The notes: a model not told the origin generated them from the letters alone. 64,000 bases of DNA from Paraspadella gotoi (GCA_051294375.1 CM119271.1:5569991-5633990), one strand, 5' to 3'. Positions 51,436 to 63,196 are shown, counted from the stretch's first letter. Program-made: numbers and translations.

Positions 51436-54400
51436 CAATTGCGACGATCCTTATGCTTTTAAGATTTTAAGAAAAGTGCATTCCGCTTTTCCCTTTAGCG
51501 TAGTTCAAACCTATTAAATAAAAATAATTATTAAGGCGAGTGATTTTTTTTAATATTAAAAAATTATAACTTTTTAAACGATATTCTTTTTTTTTTAAAT
51601 TCTTTCAGCAAAACAAAAGCAATTATCTCTTTATTGAATTCGGCATAATTTTTTTAAAAATCTTTCACAAACCTTGTTAAAAATATCATTTTTTAAAAGT
51701 TTTATTAAAAATATCCTGAAACAATAGGTTTTCAAAAAATTTTACTTGGTAAAAAACTAACTTAATTTATAATGCCAGGTATGTAACATAGTCAATTTTT
51801 CCACTCTACTTCTCTATTTTTTCTACTCTACTTCCACTCCACATAAAAAAATGTTTTGTCCATTGAAAGTATACTTCAAAATGTATAAATTTTCGTTTGA
51901 GCATGTAATCATTCTAAATTTTTGACTCACCCCATTGAATGGGGCTACCCCTACTACAAGATAGATTGGGTTTCGTCCCTGTAGTAAGAAATATTTAAAA
52001 GATATTTATCAAAAAGTCAATTATTTAGAATTTTTTAAATTTTTTTCAGAGTTGGCAGCATTTACTGTAAAAATCTTTTGAAAAAAATGTTCAAAAAATT
52101 CATATGATGTATGGGCATCTTTACCAATACTCGTTTTTGATTTAAAAACTTTTCATGCATGGAAAGGTCTACTCATTATGTCTGCATTAGAACTCTGACT
52201 TTGGTTGTGCAATGTTAGTAAGAAAAAGATAGGTGAACTCAAAAAGTTGTGAGGTTGTCCTCAATATTGCAGTAAATTTAAGTCCTTACTAAACCCTCGT
52301 CTGAGAAGAACCTCTGCCCTAGACGCTTCGGCCACGAAAGAATGGTTCAATTGCTTATTAAAAAAAATCTTATTCTTTTTTCATAAAAAAAAATAAATAA
52401 TGACACTTCTTCCCTTGATATCTTTGGCGAATGTTATCCTTCTCATTTAAAATTTTAATAGCAGGAAGATATTACTTTTTCAAAGTTAGTTTTAAATTTT
52501 TTTTTCAATACATGGACCTTATCATTTTTTATAAGGTTTTGCAAAAGGGATGATTTTCTTAATTTTTACAAATGTATGAGTCTGTAAAACATGAACAAGA
52601 AATCAAATTTTAAAAACAAAAATAGATTTGGAATCAGCATGATGTCCGCTTTCAAACCCTTTATAGTTTTTAAATATTTTAATTAGTTTTAAAACTATAA
52701 CATATTTTTATAATATTGAAAAAATATTTTTGGTATTTAAAATAATTTTTAAAAATTTTATTTGTTATTTAATAAAAGTGATCTTGTTCAATGTATCATT
52801 TTGTATAAAAAAAGAATCAATTACCTTGGATATTTACAGTATACTTTTGAATATTATTTTGACTAAATTAATTATTAAAACAAAAAAAATTAAATTAATT
52901 CAAAAATTGTATTACATCATTATGTAGGCCTCGTCTCGGAGTATTTATGAGCAAAAAATGATGGGGCAAGCTTCATTAACAACTGCGCAATTTTTTGGAA
53001 TTTTTAAAAATTCGCCAAATGGGGACACAAGCTAACCTTCCTGCATCTATTACTCATAGCTGAGCTGATTCCAACTCCTAGTTTGAGAGATATCCACTCC
53101 CTCCAGTTTATCGAGTAAAGAAAAAAGTTCAAAGAGAAAAGAGAGAGAGAAGGAGACATAAAAATAAAAGAGAAGAAATTTGTTTGTTTTGATAAAACGT
53201 AAACAAAACATATTTAATAATTGTCCTCACCCAATTTCAAGGACCTCGATGATGAGAAGCTGTATATAAATTTTCAGCTTCATACACCCAAATTTAATCA
53301 TAAAAAAGGCGATCTATAATTTGAAACGCCGACGACGACGACGACGACGACCCCTACGCCACTTATGCACGAAAGCATTACAATATCGTCGCAAACGCAA
53401 AGCGATTGCGACGATAAAAAGAAAAATCGGAAACTTACCATTTGGCAGCAGCCGCCGCACCAGCTCCAAGGACTACACCGGTAAGGTCGGTAAAAGTGCA
53501 TGACTTCCCGTTCGTTGTTGTCGGTAACCTTCATATCAAACGGGCGGGCTGGACCGCAAACCTGCCTGATATAAAATAAATAACAAATAAGAATATTTGA
53601 ATACGGTCGCTACCATGATGGAAAATTAAACTGTTGCGGTTACTTTCCGGATATTTTTAAGCATTTTAATATAAAATATAAAAATCGAAAAATAAAATTT
53701 AGATGTTGAGTAACTTTGGCCTCTTGTGATTCATTAAAAATACCTGCCTTTTCTCAGTCTCATATCAAATGGTTATTGCATTATTTCTATTAGGATAGAT
53801 TCAGGGATGAATCTATCATAATTTTAATTTATTTATTTATTCTAATCTTAATTTATATGTTAATAAAAAATGTTATTAAAAATACATTGATGCTGTAGAT
53901 GCTCTAGAATATTATGGTGGACTAAAATCCACCAACCGTTCATCAGCGGCCATTGGTGCCGGAGGCAAGTCATTCGCCTCCTAGCAGTTAAGAGGGACGG
54001 GGCGCTTAACGCGCCTGTAACACGGTGTTACAGCCTGATCGGAAGCTCAGGGACTGCTTATATTGAAAGGTTCTGTTTTTTACCATTTTTTACCCCAAAC
54101 GGTGTTCATGCCGGCGTTCTCGGCTCCACCAAAGTTCGCCTCTTGTTCAGCAAAACGATTCAACGTGATGACGGCATTCTCCTCATTCCCGACGCTCTGT
54201 CGTTTCGGCCTTGCTCCGATTCGCCAGGTCCCTGGAACAGAAGCCTGTCCTCGATGCCTTTCTCCCTTCCAGCAATGCCACCGGTCATCTCTGCGTTTCC
54301 CCCTGTTGACACTCCTGGGCCACAATGCCCATTGCCCACGGCTCCCGCGCCGGGTGTCGCCATCGCCCTTCCTACCGTTGGTGCCTCCGAGGAGACAGTG

Positions 54401-55276
54401 AAGGGGCACTGCCATTGGGCTTCCGAGCGTGTTTTCCTACATTACACTAAACCCCACCGCGTCTCTCGTTCGTTGCGCGAGGCCGTTACCTCCGACTTTT
54501 CCTGCAATCGTTTCCACCGCCCTTCCCTTTGGTCTCTCGCCTCCTGAGCCACTACTTTTGGTTAGGTTTGGGTGTGTCCTCTGTGTCCCCGCATGTGTCG
54601 TGTACTCAAGGTCATGCGGTCGTTCTCATGGTCTCTACCCACTACTAAACCAGGTGAGTCCAGCGAGTGGTCGCGGTGAATAGGTCACTATTTACCGGCC
54701 AAAAAATATATTTGACAATTAAATTAACTGACTTTTCTAAACCGCGACAGTTTTTTTTTTTCATCAAGGTATTTTACTACAAAATCAATAACCAACTGCC
54801 AAACGCAATTTTTTACCTTGTGCAACAATTCACATCTTCCTTCACGTAATAAACCTGCTGACCCTTCGAATTCTGGACTTTGAAATTATTCTTCATATCA
54901 CATCCAGTGATTAACTCGAAAACATTCACCTTTTGCTTCACTAGAATTTGATCCATGAGGGTCAAATACTCCAGACCTGAAAAGAATATCGAAATCTGAC
55001 AGGTGAGATGATATTTTTGACGGAGCTGGGCCAAAGGAAAATGAATCGAAGGAAAGAAGGTGTTTCCTACCTGGTGGACAGTTGGGCGGCGCCAGCAAAG
55101 GTGCCGGCATCCAGTTTTGAGCGCCTGACGTGATGGAAGAAAGAGTTAAATCGTGTGTTATGAACGGGTAAGGAATGACTTTCATTGAACTTACTGGGTT
55201 GAACTTGCACAGCATCCGGTTGGGTGAACTGCGCTCCGTACTGCCCTGGTTGAGCCACAACAGGGCGATTTCCCAT
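48638..55276 (-). CDS. Phospholipid scramblase (263 aa, complete)
   Basis: Ca2+-activated scramblase family, a plasma-membrane protein that moves phospholipids between leaflets in characterised members. Seven exons, every junction in phase: 55195-55276, 55071-55124, 54817-54976, 53439-53565, 50683-50850, 50387-50440, 48638-48784 (TGA). Short Pro/Gln-rich N terminus, then [20 protein letters not shown], the conserved core [36 protein letters not shown], a cysteine cluster ([12 protein letters not shown]) at the usual palmitoylation region, the Ca2+-binding-like loop ([14 protein letters not shown]) and C-terminal helix ([18 protein letters not shown]). Length is within the family range but the proline-rich N-terminal domain is short. 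Large introns hold a mariner-like MITE, a GIY-YIG remnant, a SINE and a GC-rich island. The SDR remnant lies 190 bp upstream. Confidence 0.95.
49385..49573 (+). pseudogene. GIY-YIG endonuclease fragment, retroelement (Penelope-like) remnant
   Basis: The frame reads [20 protein letters not shown] ... [19 protein letters not shown]. The pattern R-x-N-x(3)-K-SA-x-x-EH followed by W-(D/x)-x-x-x-ILE-x-E is typical of the C-terminal GIY-YIG nuclease of Penelope-like elements. The GIY/YIG motifs upstream and the reverse transcriptase are absent, so it is a fossil. It lies inside a scramblase intron near foldback-type DNA. Confidence 0.5.
49826..50329. mobile_element. Tc1/mariner-type MITE
   Basis: Flanked by TA on both sides. 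Ends CAAGGTGACACACGACAGC and GCTGTCGTGTGTCACCTTG are perfect inverted repeats; AAATCGTCATTTGCAAACTT and TATATCCAAATTT also pair. 504 bp, no ORF. A decayed half-copy with TGCAAATGACAGCATTTTTT occurs at 61735-61870. In a scramblase intron. Confidence 0.8.
51371..51432. repeat. (CT)n microsatellite
   Basis: About 62 bp of pure CT in a scramblase intron. Confidence 0.95.
51840..51950 (+). repeat. Dispersed repeat, inverted partner of 11420-11530
   Basis: GAAAGTATACTTCAAAATGT, TTGAGCATGTAATCATTC and TTTTGACTCACCCCATTGAA match the complement of the copy near 11420. Confidence 0.55.
51960..53300. other. Scramblase intron, AT-rich, nothing identified
   Basis: Very AT-rich with no recognisable motif apart from small A/T runs. 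The 65-aa ORF near 52730 is compositional (Lys/Ile-rich). Confidence 0.5.
53910..54062 (+). repeat. SINE-like family C, copy lacking the B-box segment
   Basis: Same flanks as 39700-39915 read in reverse (GGTGGACTAAAATC, GGAGGCAAGTCATT, GCAGTTAAGAG, ACGGGGCGCTT), but the ~45 bp with the B-box between two GCCTC words is missing. Confidence 0.6.
54063..54680. other. GC-rich island of unknown nature in a scramblase intron
   Basis: About 600 bp with high C content and open frames on both strands (longest 134 aa on +, 111 aa on -), immediately after the family C SINE copy. No motif, splice signal or repeat partner seen in the window. It may be the body of a larger repeat. Confidence 0.35.
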
Positions 55277-55464
55277 GTCGTCGTCGTTAAGAGAGGCTGA
55301 AGAGTTTTTTAAGGCGTGCCTCGAAGTTCAAAGGCAGTTTCCTTTTTAAATTTCGTCGCTATTGACAACAAAGTTGGGCTTAAAATTGCTCTCTGATAAA
55401 CTCAGGACTGCAAAAAGAAAACGTAAGTAGTATAAAAAACAAAACGAGAGGGACGAAAGTGAAA

Positions 55465-55891
55465 TCAAAACGGAATGACTTTCCCCCGTCCCAACCCAAA
55501 TAAGATCCAGAGTCGTCCAGCGTGAGTCCGTCGACGATCGACATCAATCGCTTGACCGAATATTCCGTAGTGAAGATTTTATCTTCGGGAAGATTCTTGC
55601 GGTAGGGCGAGGTGAGATCAGTGTCCACTGTTCCAGGGTGAAGGGCGACGCAGACAACCTTCCGAGATCCGTGGCTCAACTCGATGCTAAGGTTCTTCGT
55701 CGCCATATTTAGCGCTGGAGATGAATAGAAAAGCAAGTGAGGATAGACAAACTCACCTGCTTTGGACTTCCTGTAGCTATACCATCCGCCGAAACCGTTG
55801 TCGCCGATGCTGCCGACCCTGGCCGATACATTAACCAATATGAGCCTTTTTGCAGAAGAGGAGCCAACAGTGGCGTTGGTCGTGCAATGAT
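55465..55891 (-). pseudogene. C-factor-like short-chain dehydrogenase, C-terminal half, two frame disruptions
   Basis: Two exons: 55757-55891 and about 55465-55714. They encode the catalytic half of an SDR: VNVSARVGSIGDN (active-site Ser region), GWYSYRKSKAALNMATK (Tyr-x3-Lys, present), then VVCVALHPGTVDTDLTSPY and GSYLGWDG, typical of C-factor-like NAD(P)-dependent oxidoreductases. The usual upstream TPLLAPLLQKG is present but in another frame; a T5 run (55847-55851) marks the shift. The usual C-terminal WDG...IPF end is also displaced by one base at a C5 run (55483-55487). The N-terminal nucleotide-binding exons (TGxxxGxG) were not found up to 58200. Either a pseudogene or a real gene with homopolymer under-calls. 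An ATG/GTGAGT pair at 57966 downstream of a TATAAAA (near 58090, minus) could be a first exon, weakly. Confidence 0.7.
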
Positions 55892-56184
55892 CTAATAAGC
55901 AACGACTAAGTCGTAGAATCTATTGAACTAAAAATCCAAATCTTGACCAATTTTAACATTCTAAAGAAGTTTGCCCGCTAACTGAAAATAATAAAAGAAT
56001 AAAAGAATCTAGAAAAAATTGGACATAAGGCAGGGGCGAATGAACATAGGGAGCTAAATATCTCTAACTGAATGACTGACTATTAAAATTATTAATGATT
56101 TTCGGTTAACTAACTTCGGGCATTACTAAAAATTCTCACGCATGTTTTTCAAAATTCTTAGGTCGAAGTGCGAAAGCCGGTTGA

Positions 56185-56345
56185 ACTGACCCGGTGGCTC
56201 ATTGAGTGAAGCCATCAGCTCATGGCCACTAGGTACCTGCGGGAAGCATGAGGATGGCCGTAAACCTCCTTGGGGGCATGGAAAACCCTCAAGCCTGGTT
56301 CCAAGCCCAGGACCCGTTCGATGGCTGTTAGAGGGGGTTTCTTTT
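56185..56345 (+). repeat. SINE-like family B, copy lacking the B-box segment
   Basis: GACCCGGTGGCTCATTGAGT through CCACTAGGTACC, then directly TGCGGGAAGC. Compared with 32490-32700 it has lost the stretch between two GGTACC words that carries the B-box. Confidence 0.65.
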
Positions 56346-56477
56346 CTCTTCACAAACTTAATCTCATCTGTCTTGAACTTATCTTGTCCTCACCTCTGAC
56401 CACTGTCCTTTTCCCAATTCTTTGTTGAAAACATTTGGACTCTTTCTTTCTCTCTCTCTTCTCCCATAATTTGCTAT

Positions 56478-56535
56478 GAAGCGCTGAAGAAGACTCGAAA
56501 TAGTCGAAACATGTCTGTCTTGTTAAAATAAAATC
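56478..56535 (+). repeat. Retroelement-type motif CTGAAGA...GTCGAAAC
   Basis: CTGAAGAAGACTCGAAATAG then TCGAAACATGTC: a CTGA(A)GA box, a GACT/AGTC stem-loop and a GAAAC box, the order of a hammerhead core (CTGATGA...GAAA) but with one changed core base. Such motifs are common in Penelope-like elements. Follows the family B SINE. Confidence 0.35.
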
Positions 56536-57208
56536 GTTGAACTCGGTTTACAAACCATTAATGGTCCATTTTCGTTAAATCTTACAACGAAACGAAAGGA
56601 TACTATAGAACAATGTAAATTATATATATATATATATATATATAAATATAAATATAAATATAAATATCTATATATTCCTAAGAAAGCAGTATTAGGAGTT
56701 AATTAGATACGCCAGAATTTGTTTTGTATTTTCAGATTTTTGCTTGATTATAGTTTTATTAGAATTTAGAATATGCTCTGAACGGGATGGATTTGGTAAA
56801 AATATTTTTCAAAATATTCTCTAAGTGACATACATGCTTATTGCTAATATATTTTAAAAATACCTATATTCATAAGGTACATCGATGCTATATTCTCTTT
56901 CATATACTAAATTAAACTTAAGGCATATTCTATGTTAATACTTGCCACGAATAGGAAGATTTTGATCATAGTAGTCGTCGTTGAGATCCCAGAATAAACA
57001 AGTTTGAGCAAACAACATCGGTTCTAACCATGATAATTTAGATATAATCAGTAGCTTGGCCCACCAATTTTATTTAGAATTGTTGTTATTGTTGTTGTTT
57101 GTGGTTTCCCAAAATGTGATAATTGTGATAGCTATTGTTCTCGCTGTGGTAGTTGTGCTGGTTATTAGGGTGGAGTGATGAAAAGATTGAGCGATGGAAC
57201 AATGTTTT

Positions 57209-57475
57209 TTAGCTGCCTTTGTGTATGTAATAAAAAATAATTAATCCCTTTTTCAAAAAAATTTTGACTAACAGTATCATTAATTGAATTTTCTTTATAG
57301 TAATATCATTATAAAATCATAAAATTTCAAAATCATATTTTTAGCTGCCTCTGTGTATGTAATAAAAAATAATTAATCCCTTTTTCAAAAAAATTTTGAA
57401 CTAACAGTATTCATTAATTGAATTTTCTTTATAGTAATATCATTATAAAATTGTAAAATTTCAAAATCATATTTT
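57209..57475. repeat. Tandem duplication, two ~133-bp units
   Basis: Two head-to-tail copies starting TTTTAGCTGCCT(T/C)TGTG and ending AAAATCATAT, differing at only a few bases. AT-rich, noncoding. Confidence 0.85.
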
Positions 57476-58536
57476 GTCAATTTTAAGGATAGTTCATATA
57501 TATTTATATTATTTATGAAGGCAAAAAAGAAAAAAATAGTATAAACTAATAAAGGGGCTCCATTTAAACTCATTTTTACCAGCACAATTCTATTGAAACT
57601 TGATTTCCAGCTCAATCATACAAAAAAAAATTAAAATATCTCATCAATCCTATCATGCGTATTGGAGTTTGAAGCTAACGGGGAATGAATGAATAGATGA
57701 ACAGAGGGACATAATTTTTTTGTACAAGTTTATAGTTTCATGTTCTAAAATGTTATAAGATTACAAGATTTTTGGGGACGGGAAGACAAACCCGCATAGT
57801 GCATTGTAATGTACATAGTCGGGTTTAAACAAGAGTTAACAGTTTGCTACCAATTATAGATGGACCAACCTACCAACCAATAAACAAATAGTGCCTTAAT
57901 TTTTATTATATACTTTTAACTTATTATTATATGTTTAAGAAAGTTGCCTAATTTATAAAACTCACCATTTTAAAGATGAGTAAAGAGTTGAAAAACGAAA
58001 ACTTCTTGATTTGAAATAACGGAACCAAAGCAAGTTCTGAACAGGAGAGTTGGGATGAGGGCTGCCCACAAGTTTCATCCCATTTTATAGCATTTTTTAT
58101 TTTAAGGCTATGGAAAGTTCTAGAAGGAGGCGTCAAGTGGCGCCATTGATTGAGCCAATCAATGGAGGGAAGGGAAATTGTTTCATTACAACCATCCATT
58201 CAGAAGGCAGGTCAAAAAGTAAAACAGGTAAAACATCATACGAGGCGAAATGCATTGACAAATTTATATTTCTTTGCCCGAAATACTTAGAATACGGATT
58301 TTAGTTCCTATTTTAAAATACAGGTAAAACAGGTAAAACATCCCACGAGGCGAAACACAGTGACCGAAATACTTAGAATACCGAAGTTAACTCGAGACGC
58401 CAGAGGAGTTTAGTTCCTATTTTAAAACTCAAAAAGATAACTTCGTAGATTGAAAGGAGAAAAATCAAGTATGACCACAATAATGACGACGACGACATAA
58501 AAAAAATCTTAAAAGAATAGGATCGAGCCTACCTTC

Positions 58537-58777
58537 AATGATAATCAAATATTGATGCGATGATAACCAAAGGATTGATGCGATGATAACCAAATGATTT
58601 ATGCGATGATAACCAAATATTGATGCTATGATAACCAATAATTGATGCGATGATAACCAAATGATTGATGTGATAATAACCAAATGGTTGATGCAATGAT
58701 AGTCATTAATTGTTGTGATGATAATCATTCATTGATACGATGATAGTCATTCATTGACGCAATGAATCATTCATCAT
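58537..58777. repeat. ~27-bp minisatellite ATTGATGCGATGATAACCAA
   Basis: Eight to nine imperfect units with the core GATGATAACCAAA; later units shift to GATGATAGTCATTCATTGA. The His/Ile-rich ORF over it is an artefact. Confidence 0.8.
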
Positions 58778-58863
58778 AAAACAAACAAATGCGTGTATGA
58801 GTGAAAGAGGGAGAGAAAGAGAGAGAGAGAGAGAAAGAAAGAGAGAGAGAAAGAAAGAGAATA

Positions 58864-60219
58864 AATCCAACGATCACGCAAGAGATCGTACAGAGAGAGA
58901 CAGACACACACAGAGAGAGACAGAGAGAGACGGAGAGAGACGGAGGCAGATAGAGAAAGAGCCTGATTCAGAAAAGGCAGCGCCTGATGAAAAAAGAAAG
59001 AAAGATATATATAATTTAAAGAAATAAAAGAAAGGAAAAAAGTTACAATTGTATACAATTGGAAATTGTTACAACTTTTTCCAATCATAGCTTGTATAAG
59101 ATTTTATTTTTATTTGTATTAAAATTAAGATATAGTTTCTCATTAAAAAGGTCTTTTGATTTCACATGTTTATTATAGATTTAAAGATTTTTTTATGAAT
59201 TTCATCTTCAATATTATTTACTGCAATATGTAAATTAGATTAAAGCATTTCTATATTCAAATTTGGATATTATAATGAGTACTATAATCTCATTTGCATA
59301 TTGCAGTAAAAATGGTAAGTCCCAGCCAAAACTATAAAAGCGTAGTAGTTTTTATATAAAAATGCGTGATGCCAATGACGACGACGTCACAAAGAAGCTT
59401 ACCCAAAACAATATCGAGCCTGAACCGGCTTTGCCGGTAGGCTCGATAATAGTTTTAGTTTATTTTTTTTTTATCTTGCCAAGGAATCTTGGCGAGATAA
59501 TGCGAAAGGGATGCTTCTTTGTGATCATCGTCGTCGTCGTCATCGTCGTTGTCGGCGTCACGCTGTTATTCTATAAAAACTACTACGCTTTTATAGTTTT
59601 GACTGGGACTTACAGTTTTTTTTTAAATAAAAAAAAATATGAATTACGATGAATTTTTATAAAAGTGTGCGATCATAGTAAGTTAAAAATTTAGATATGG
59701 CTTCTCATTTTGAAATAGCTTTGAAATTTTCATATTACATTTTGATTCAAGTATTTTTTGTGTGAATTTCTACTTCATTATGATTTACTGCAATATGCAA
59801 ATGAGATTATAGTACTCATTATTAAATCCAAATTAGTATATAGAAATACTTTAATCTAATTTACATATTGCAGTAAATAATATTGAAGATGAAAGTCATA
59901 AAAAAATCTTTAAATCTATAATAAACATGTGAAATCAAAAGACCTTTTTAATGAGAAACTATATCTTAATTTTAATACAAATAAAAATAAAATCTTTTAC
60001 AAGCTATGATTGGAAAAAGTTATAACAATTTCCAATTGTAAACAATTGTAACTTTTTTGCCTTTCTTTTATTTCTTCAAATTATATATATCTTTCTTTCT
60101 TTTTTATCAGGCGCTGCTTTTCTGAATCAGGCTCTTTCTCTATCTGTCTCCGTCTCTCTCCGTCTCTCTCTGTGTGTGTCTGTCTCTCTCTGTACGATCT
60201 CTTGCGTGATCGTTGGATT
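58864..60219. repeat. Giant foldback palindrome, arms ~600-680 bp
   Basis: AATCCAACGATCACGCAAGA on the left and its exact complement on the right bound the element. The arms match closely through the CAGACACACACAGAGAGAGA tract, AAAAGGTCTTTTGATTTCAC and TAAAAGCGTAGTAGTTTTTA; the right arm carries about 150 extra bp (59640-59790). A small hairpin (GAGCCTGAACCGGC/GCCGGTAGGCTC) is at the centre. No clear target duplication. The central 96-aa ORF merely reads through the palindrome. Confidence 0.85.
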
Positions 60220-60758
60220 GCCAAACAGTTGCATTTCGACGTCGCAAAACTTAATTATTCAAATGTGGGAACGAGAGCGAAGCAGGATAAAACAGATAGA
60301 CATCCAGCCATAGATCAATAGCCATCGTTTAGAGACAAAATTCAAAAACCCCTGTTGGTTTGTCGACGAAAAACGATATGATCCCTACGCGAAAAATCCA
60401 TACAACATCATCTCCTATTTTGCGCGAAAATCGTTCGAGCGGGTCAGGAGGACTTGGCAGCATCGATGGCATCGCGAGAGAATACGAGGAAACAATGCGA
60501 CGAGTCTCCGCCGATTTCGATGCATACCATATTTTTATATTATCGGTGTGCAAAAGAGTGGAATCACTGATCTCTACATCAAGCTGTCCTCACATCCTCA
60601 GGTCTTGACGTCACTTACTAAGGTAGCCATGTTCTGGCCCTTGGCCAAAAGCCAATCAAATTCAAATTTTTAATCATTGAAATGCTCATTTTTATCAACA
60701 ACTAAAGCAGCACTAAATATCGTAGTATAATATCCATGGATGTGGAGCTTAGAATTAA

Positions 60759-60873
<115 letters not shown>

Positions 60874-61385
60874 TAATCTCCCTTTCCACTCCGCCCTTCA
60901 TCTCGAAAATTAAACCTTTGCTTTTGCTTTAAATCTTCCTTTATTGCGTCGCGTTGGCAACAGAGATGCGTACTAGGAGGTCGTCGTCGTCGTCGTCGTC
61001 GTCGTTTCTTTCCTTGGAAACCGAAAATTGATTATTCGGGCTCCTCGCAGAGAAAACTCCTTTTTTTTTCGAAATTTCCTTTTATCACAAAGGAATGAGG
61101 TTCCGCGCACTGAAGTTGACGTTTTCAAAGAAAAATAAATTTAAAGTGTTGAATAAATCAGTCTTTTTGTATTTGTTATCTTCATTCCTTAGTAATTGTT
61201 CAATCGAGTCTCGTTTTTTAGTTTTTATGATTTTTATAATTTAGTTTTAAAATAAAAAAATATAGGGGGAAAAAGATTGTGTTTTTTTGACATATTATAG
61301 AGACGCATCATTGTAGGTTTGGTGGCGTTCCGATCTTTCTTCTCCGAAAAGCGTCCATCCAGGATTCTCACGTGAAATCGCCATT

Positions 61386-61399
61386 GTCACCATGGAAAC
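61386..61399 (+). promoter_or_regulatory. RFX X-box-like site
   Basis: GTCACCATGGAAAC fits GTNRCC-N2-RGNAAC, the RFX-family recognition pattern, with one weak position. Upstream of the CpG-rich region. Confidence 0.35.
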
Positions 61400-62199
61400 G
61401 GCTCGAAGAATTTTTAGCCAATCACAATTTGATAAAAATCTTAAATTTACCCTCCAGCTATTGATTTTTGGAAAGATGTCTCGTTTTTGAGTATCCCAAT
61501 TAAATTAAAGCTGGGCCGGTTAAATTTTATATTACAGTATTCGTAAGTACGTCATTCTCTTTAGATTAGAAAGGGCTTTCGGAAGATAACGATATTGATA
61601 TTATTTTATTTCAAATTTCTTCAGAAAACTTACTGAAAGTAAGAGAAAAAAATTAAATCTAAAAAAAGTGAGTTTAAAAATTAGAGACGATTTTCAAATC
61701 CATCTTCCTGCTATCATTGCTGAGGCATATCAATGTCGATTCTGATAAAATTTGCATATATAAATAGTTTGGGTTTTTACTTTTAAATTCATATTTAACA
61801 TTGAAAAAATCTTTATGGGTTTGCAAATGACAGCATTTTTTTACCGGCGCTTGTAAAATTGTCACCATGTATTTAGATGTTAGATATATTTTTAGGCTGT
61901 CCGTTGGGAAATGAACCTTGATTTGTTTTTTATATGAAAATGGTCCCCATAATTAAATAAAATTATTTCATTGGTTTTCCGAGCGTCGATTTCGTCCGCT
62001 CGTTAACGTCACCGTCTATTCTCTTTTCACGACTCGAATAAAGCTGAGCAATTCACAGATTCGCGTCATCACATGACTTTCACCTCAATCAGCGCCATCC
62101 GCCCCCGTCATTTCCCCACTCCCTCATTTTCCCCACTCCAGTTTGAACCCCCTGCACCTCGATTGGAGAATAAAACCGCGCGGTCATTCACCGGTTCTC

Positions 62200-62480
62200 T
62201 CTCTCTTAACTCACACAGGAGTGAATTAAAGCCTCGATGCGAATGAATGAAGGCGAACGCCCTCCCAGTCGACGCCGCCGACGCCGCTGCCTCCGCCGCC
62301 GCCGCCGCCGCCGCCACCGCCGCCCGATTTTTGAAAAGGCGGAGAGAGGGCGTGACGCGAATTCAGAAAACGGGTGGCGGCGCTGGTGGCAGCTGAGGTG
62401 GAGGGTTTCAGCGATGGCGGCGCCGTCGTCAGAAGGCCGCCGTGGTGGAGGATGGCGGAGGTGGCAGAGGATTTTAAAAA
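62200..62480. other. CpG-rich low-complexity block
   Basis: (CCG)n and CGG-rich DNA with open frames on both strands (Arg- or Ala-rich). Could be a first exon or promoter island of a gene outside the window; no splice partner seen. Confidence 0.35.
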
Positions 62481-62624
62481 GTTTTGCCAATTATTAATAG
62501 TGGAAAACTAAATTCAGATTTAAGACTCAATTTAAAGAGTTTCCGAATCAGTTGGAAAACGGCGTCATCGTCTACAACTCTAATTGTCTGCAACTGGCGA
62601 CGCCGTTGATGACGCCCCGGCGGT

Positions 62625-63135
62625 CGATGAAGGGAGAAAGATAAAGGGGAGGAAAGGAGAGGAGAAAGGAAAGATAAGGAAAGGAAAGGAATGGAAAGGA
62701 GAGGAATGGAAAGTTAGGGAAAGAAGGAAATGAAAGGAAATTAAAGGAAAGAAAAGGAAAGGAAAGGAAAGGAAAGGAAAGGAAGGGAAAGGAAAGGAAA
62801 GGAAAGGAAAGGAAAGGAAAGGAAAGGAAAAGAAAGAAAGGAAAGAAGAAAAAAAGATAGGAAAAGACAGATAGGACAGGAAAAAAGAACAAAGAAGGAA
62901 GATAAGACTGAAGGAAGAGAAAAGAGAAGAGAAGAGAGGAAAGAAAAGAAGGAAGAAGAACTGAAGAAAAGAAAAGAGAGAGAAAGAAAGGAAAGCAAAG
63001 GAAAAAAATAGGAAAGCAAAGACAAGCAAAGGAAAGGAACCGAAAAGAACCGAAAGAAAGAAAAGGAAACGAAAGGAAAGATGTGAAAAGGAAAGTTAAT
63101 CTAAGGAAAGCAAAGCAAAAACAAAGCAAAGAAAA
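62625..63135. repeat. Polypurine tract (AAAGG)n
   Basis: About 500 bp almost pure purine on the plus strand with a regular AAAGG core at 62740-62830. The Phe/Ser/Leu ORFs on the minus strand are artefacts. Confidence 0.9.
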
Positions 63136-63196
63136 GACAAATTTGACCCAAGGTGGGTGGAGGAAAGGGAGACGATCATGTGTCCATCGTAAAAGG

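Noticed and set aside
54143-54547. 134-aa ORF on the plus strand
   Set aside because: No recognisable motif, equally long frames on the other strand, and inside a scramblase intron.
57948-58199. 83-aa ORF as the N-terminal SDR exon
   Set aside because: No TGxxxGxG nucleotide-binding motif; it looks like promoter/5'UTR-type DNA at best.
59362-59652. 96-aa ORF with a hydrophobic segment
   Set aside because: It lies across the centre of a palindrome and its open frame follows from the symmetry.
62572-63129. 185-aa Phe/Leu/Ser 'membrane protein' on the minus strand
   Set aside because: Encoded by an AAAGG purine repeat; composition only.
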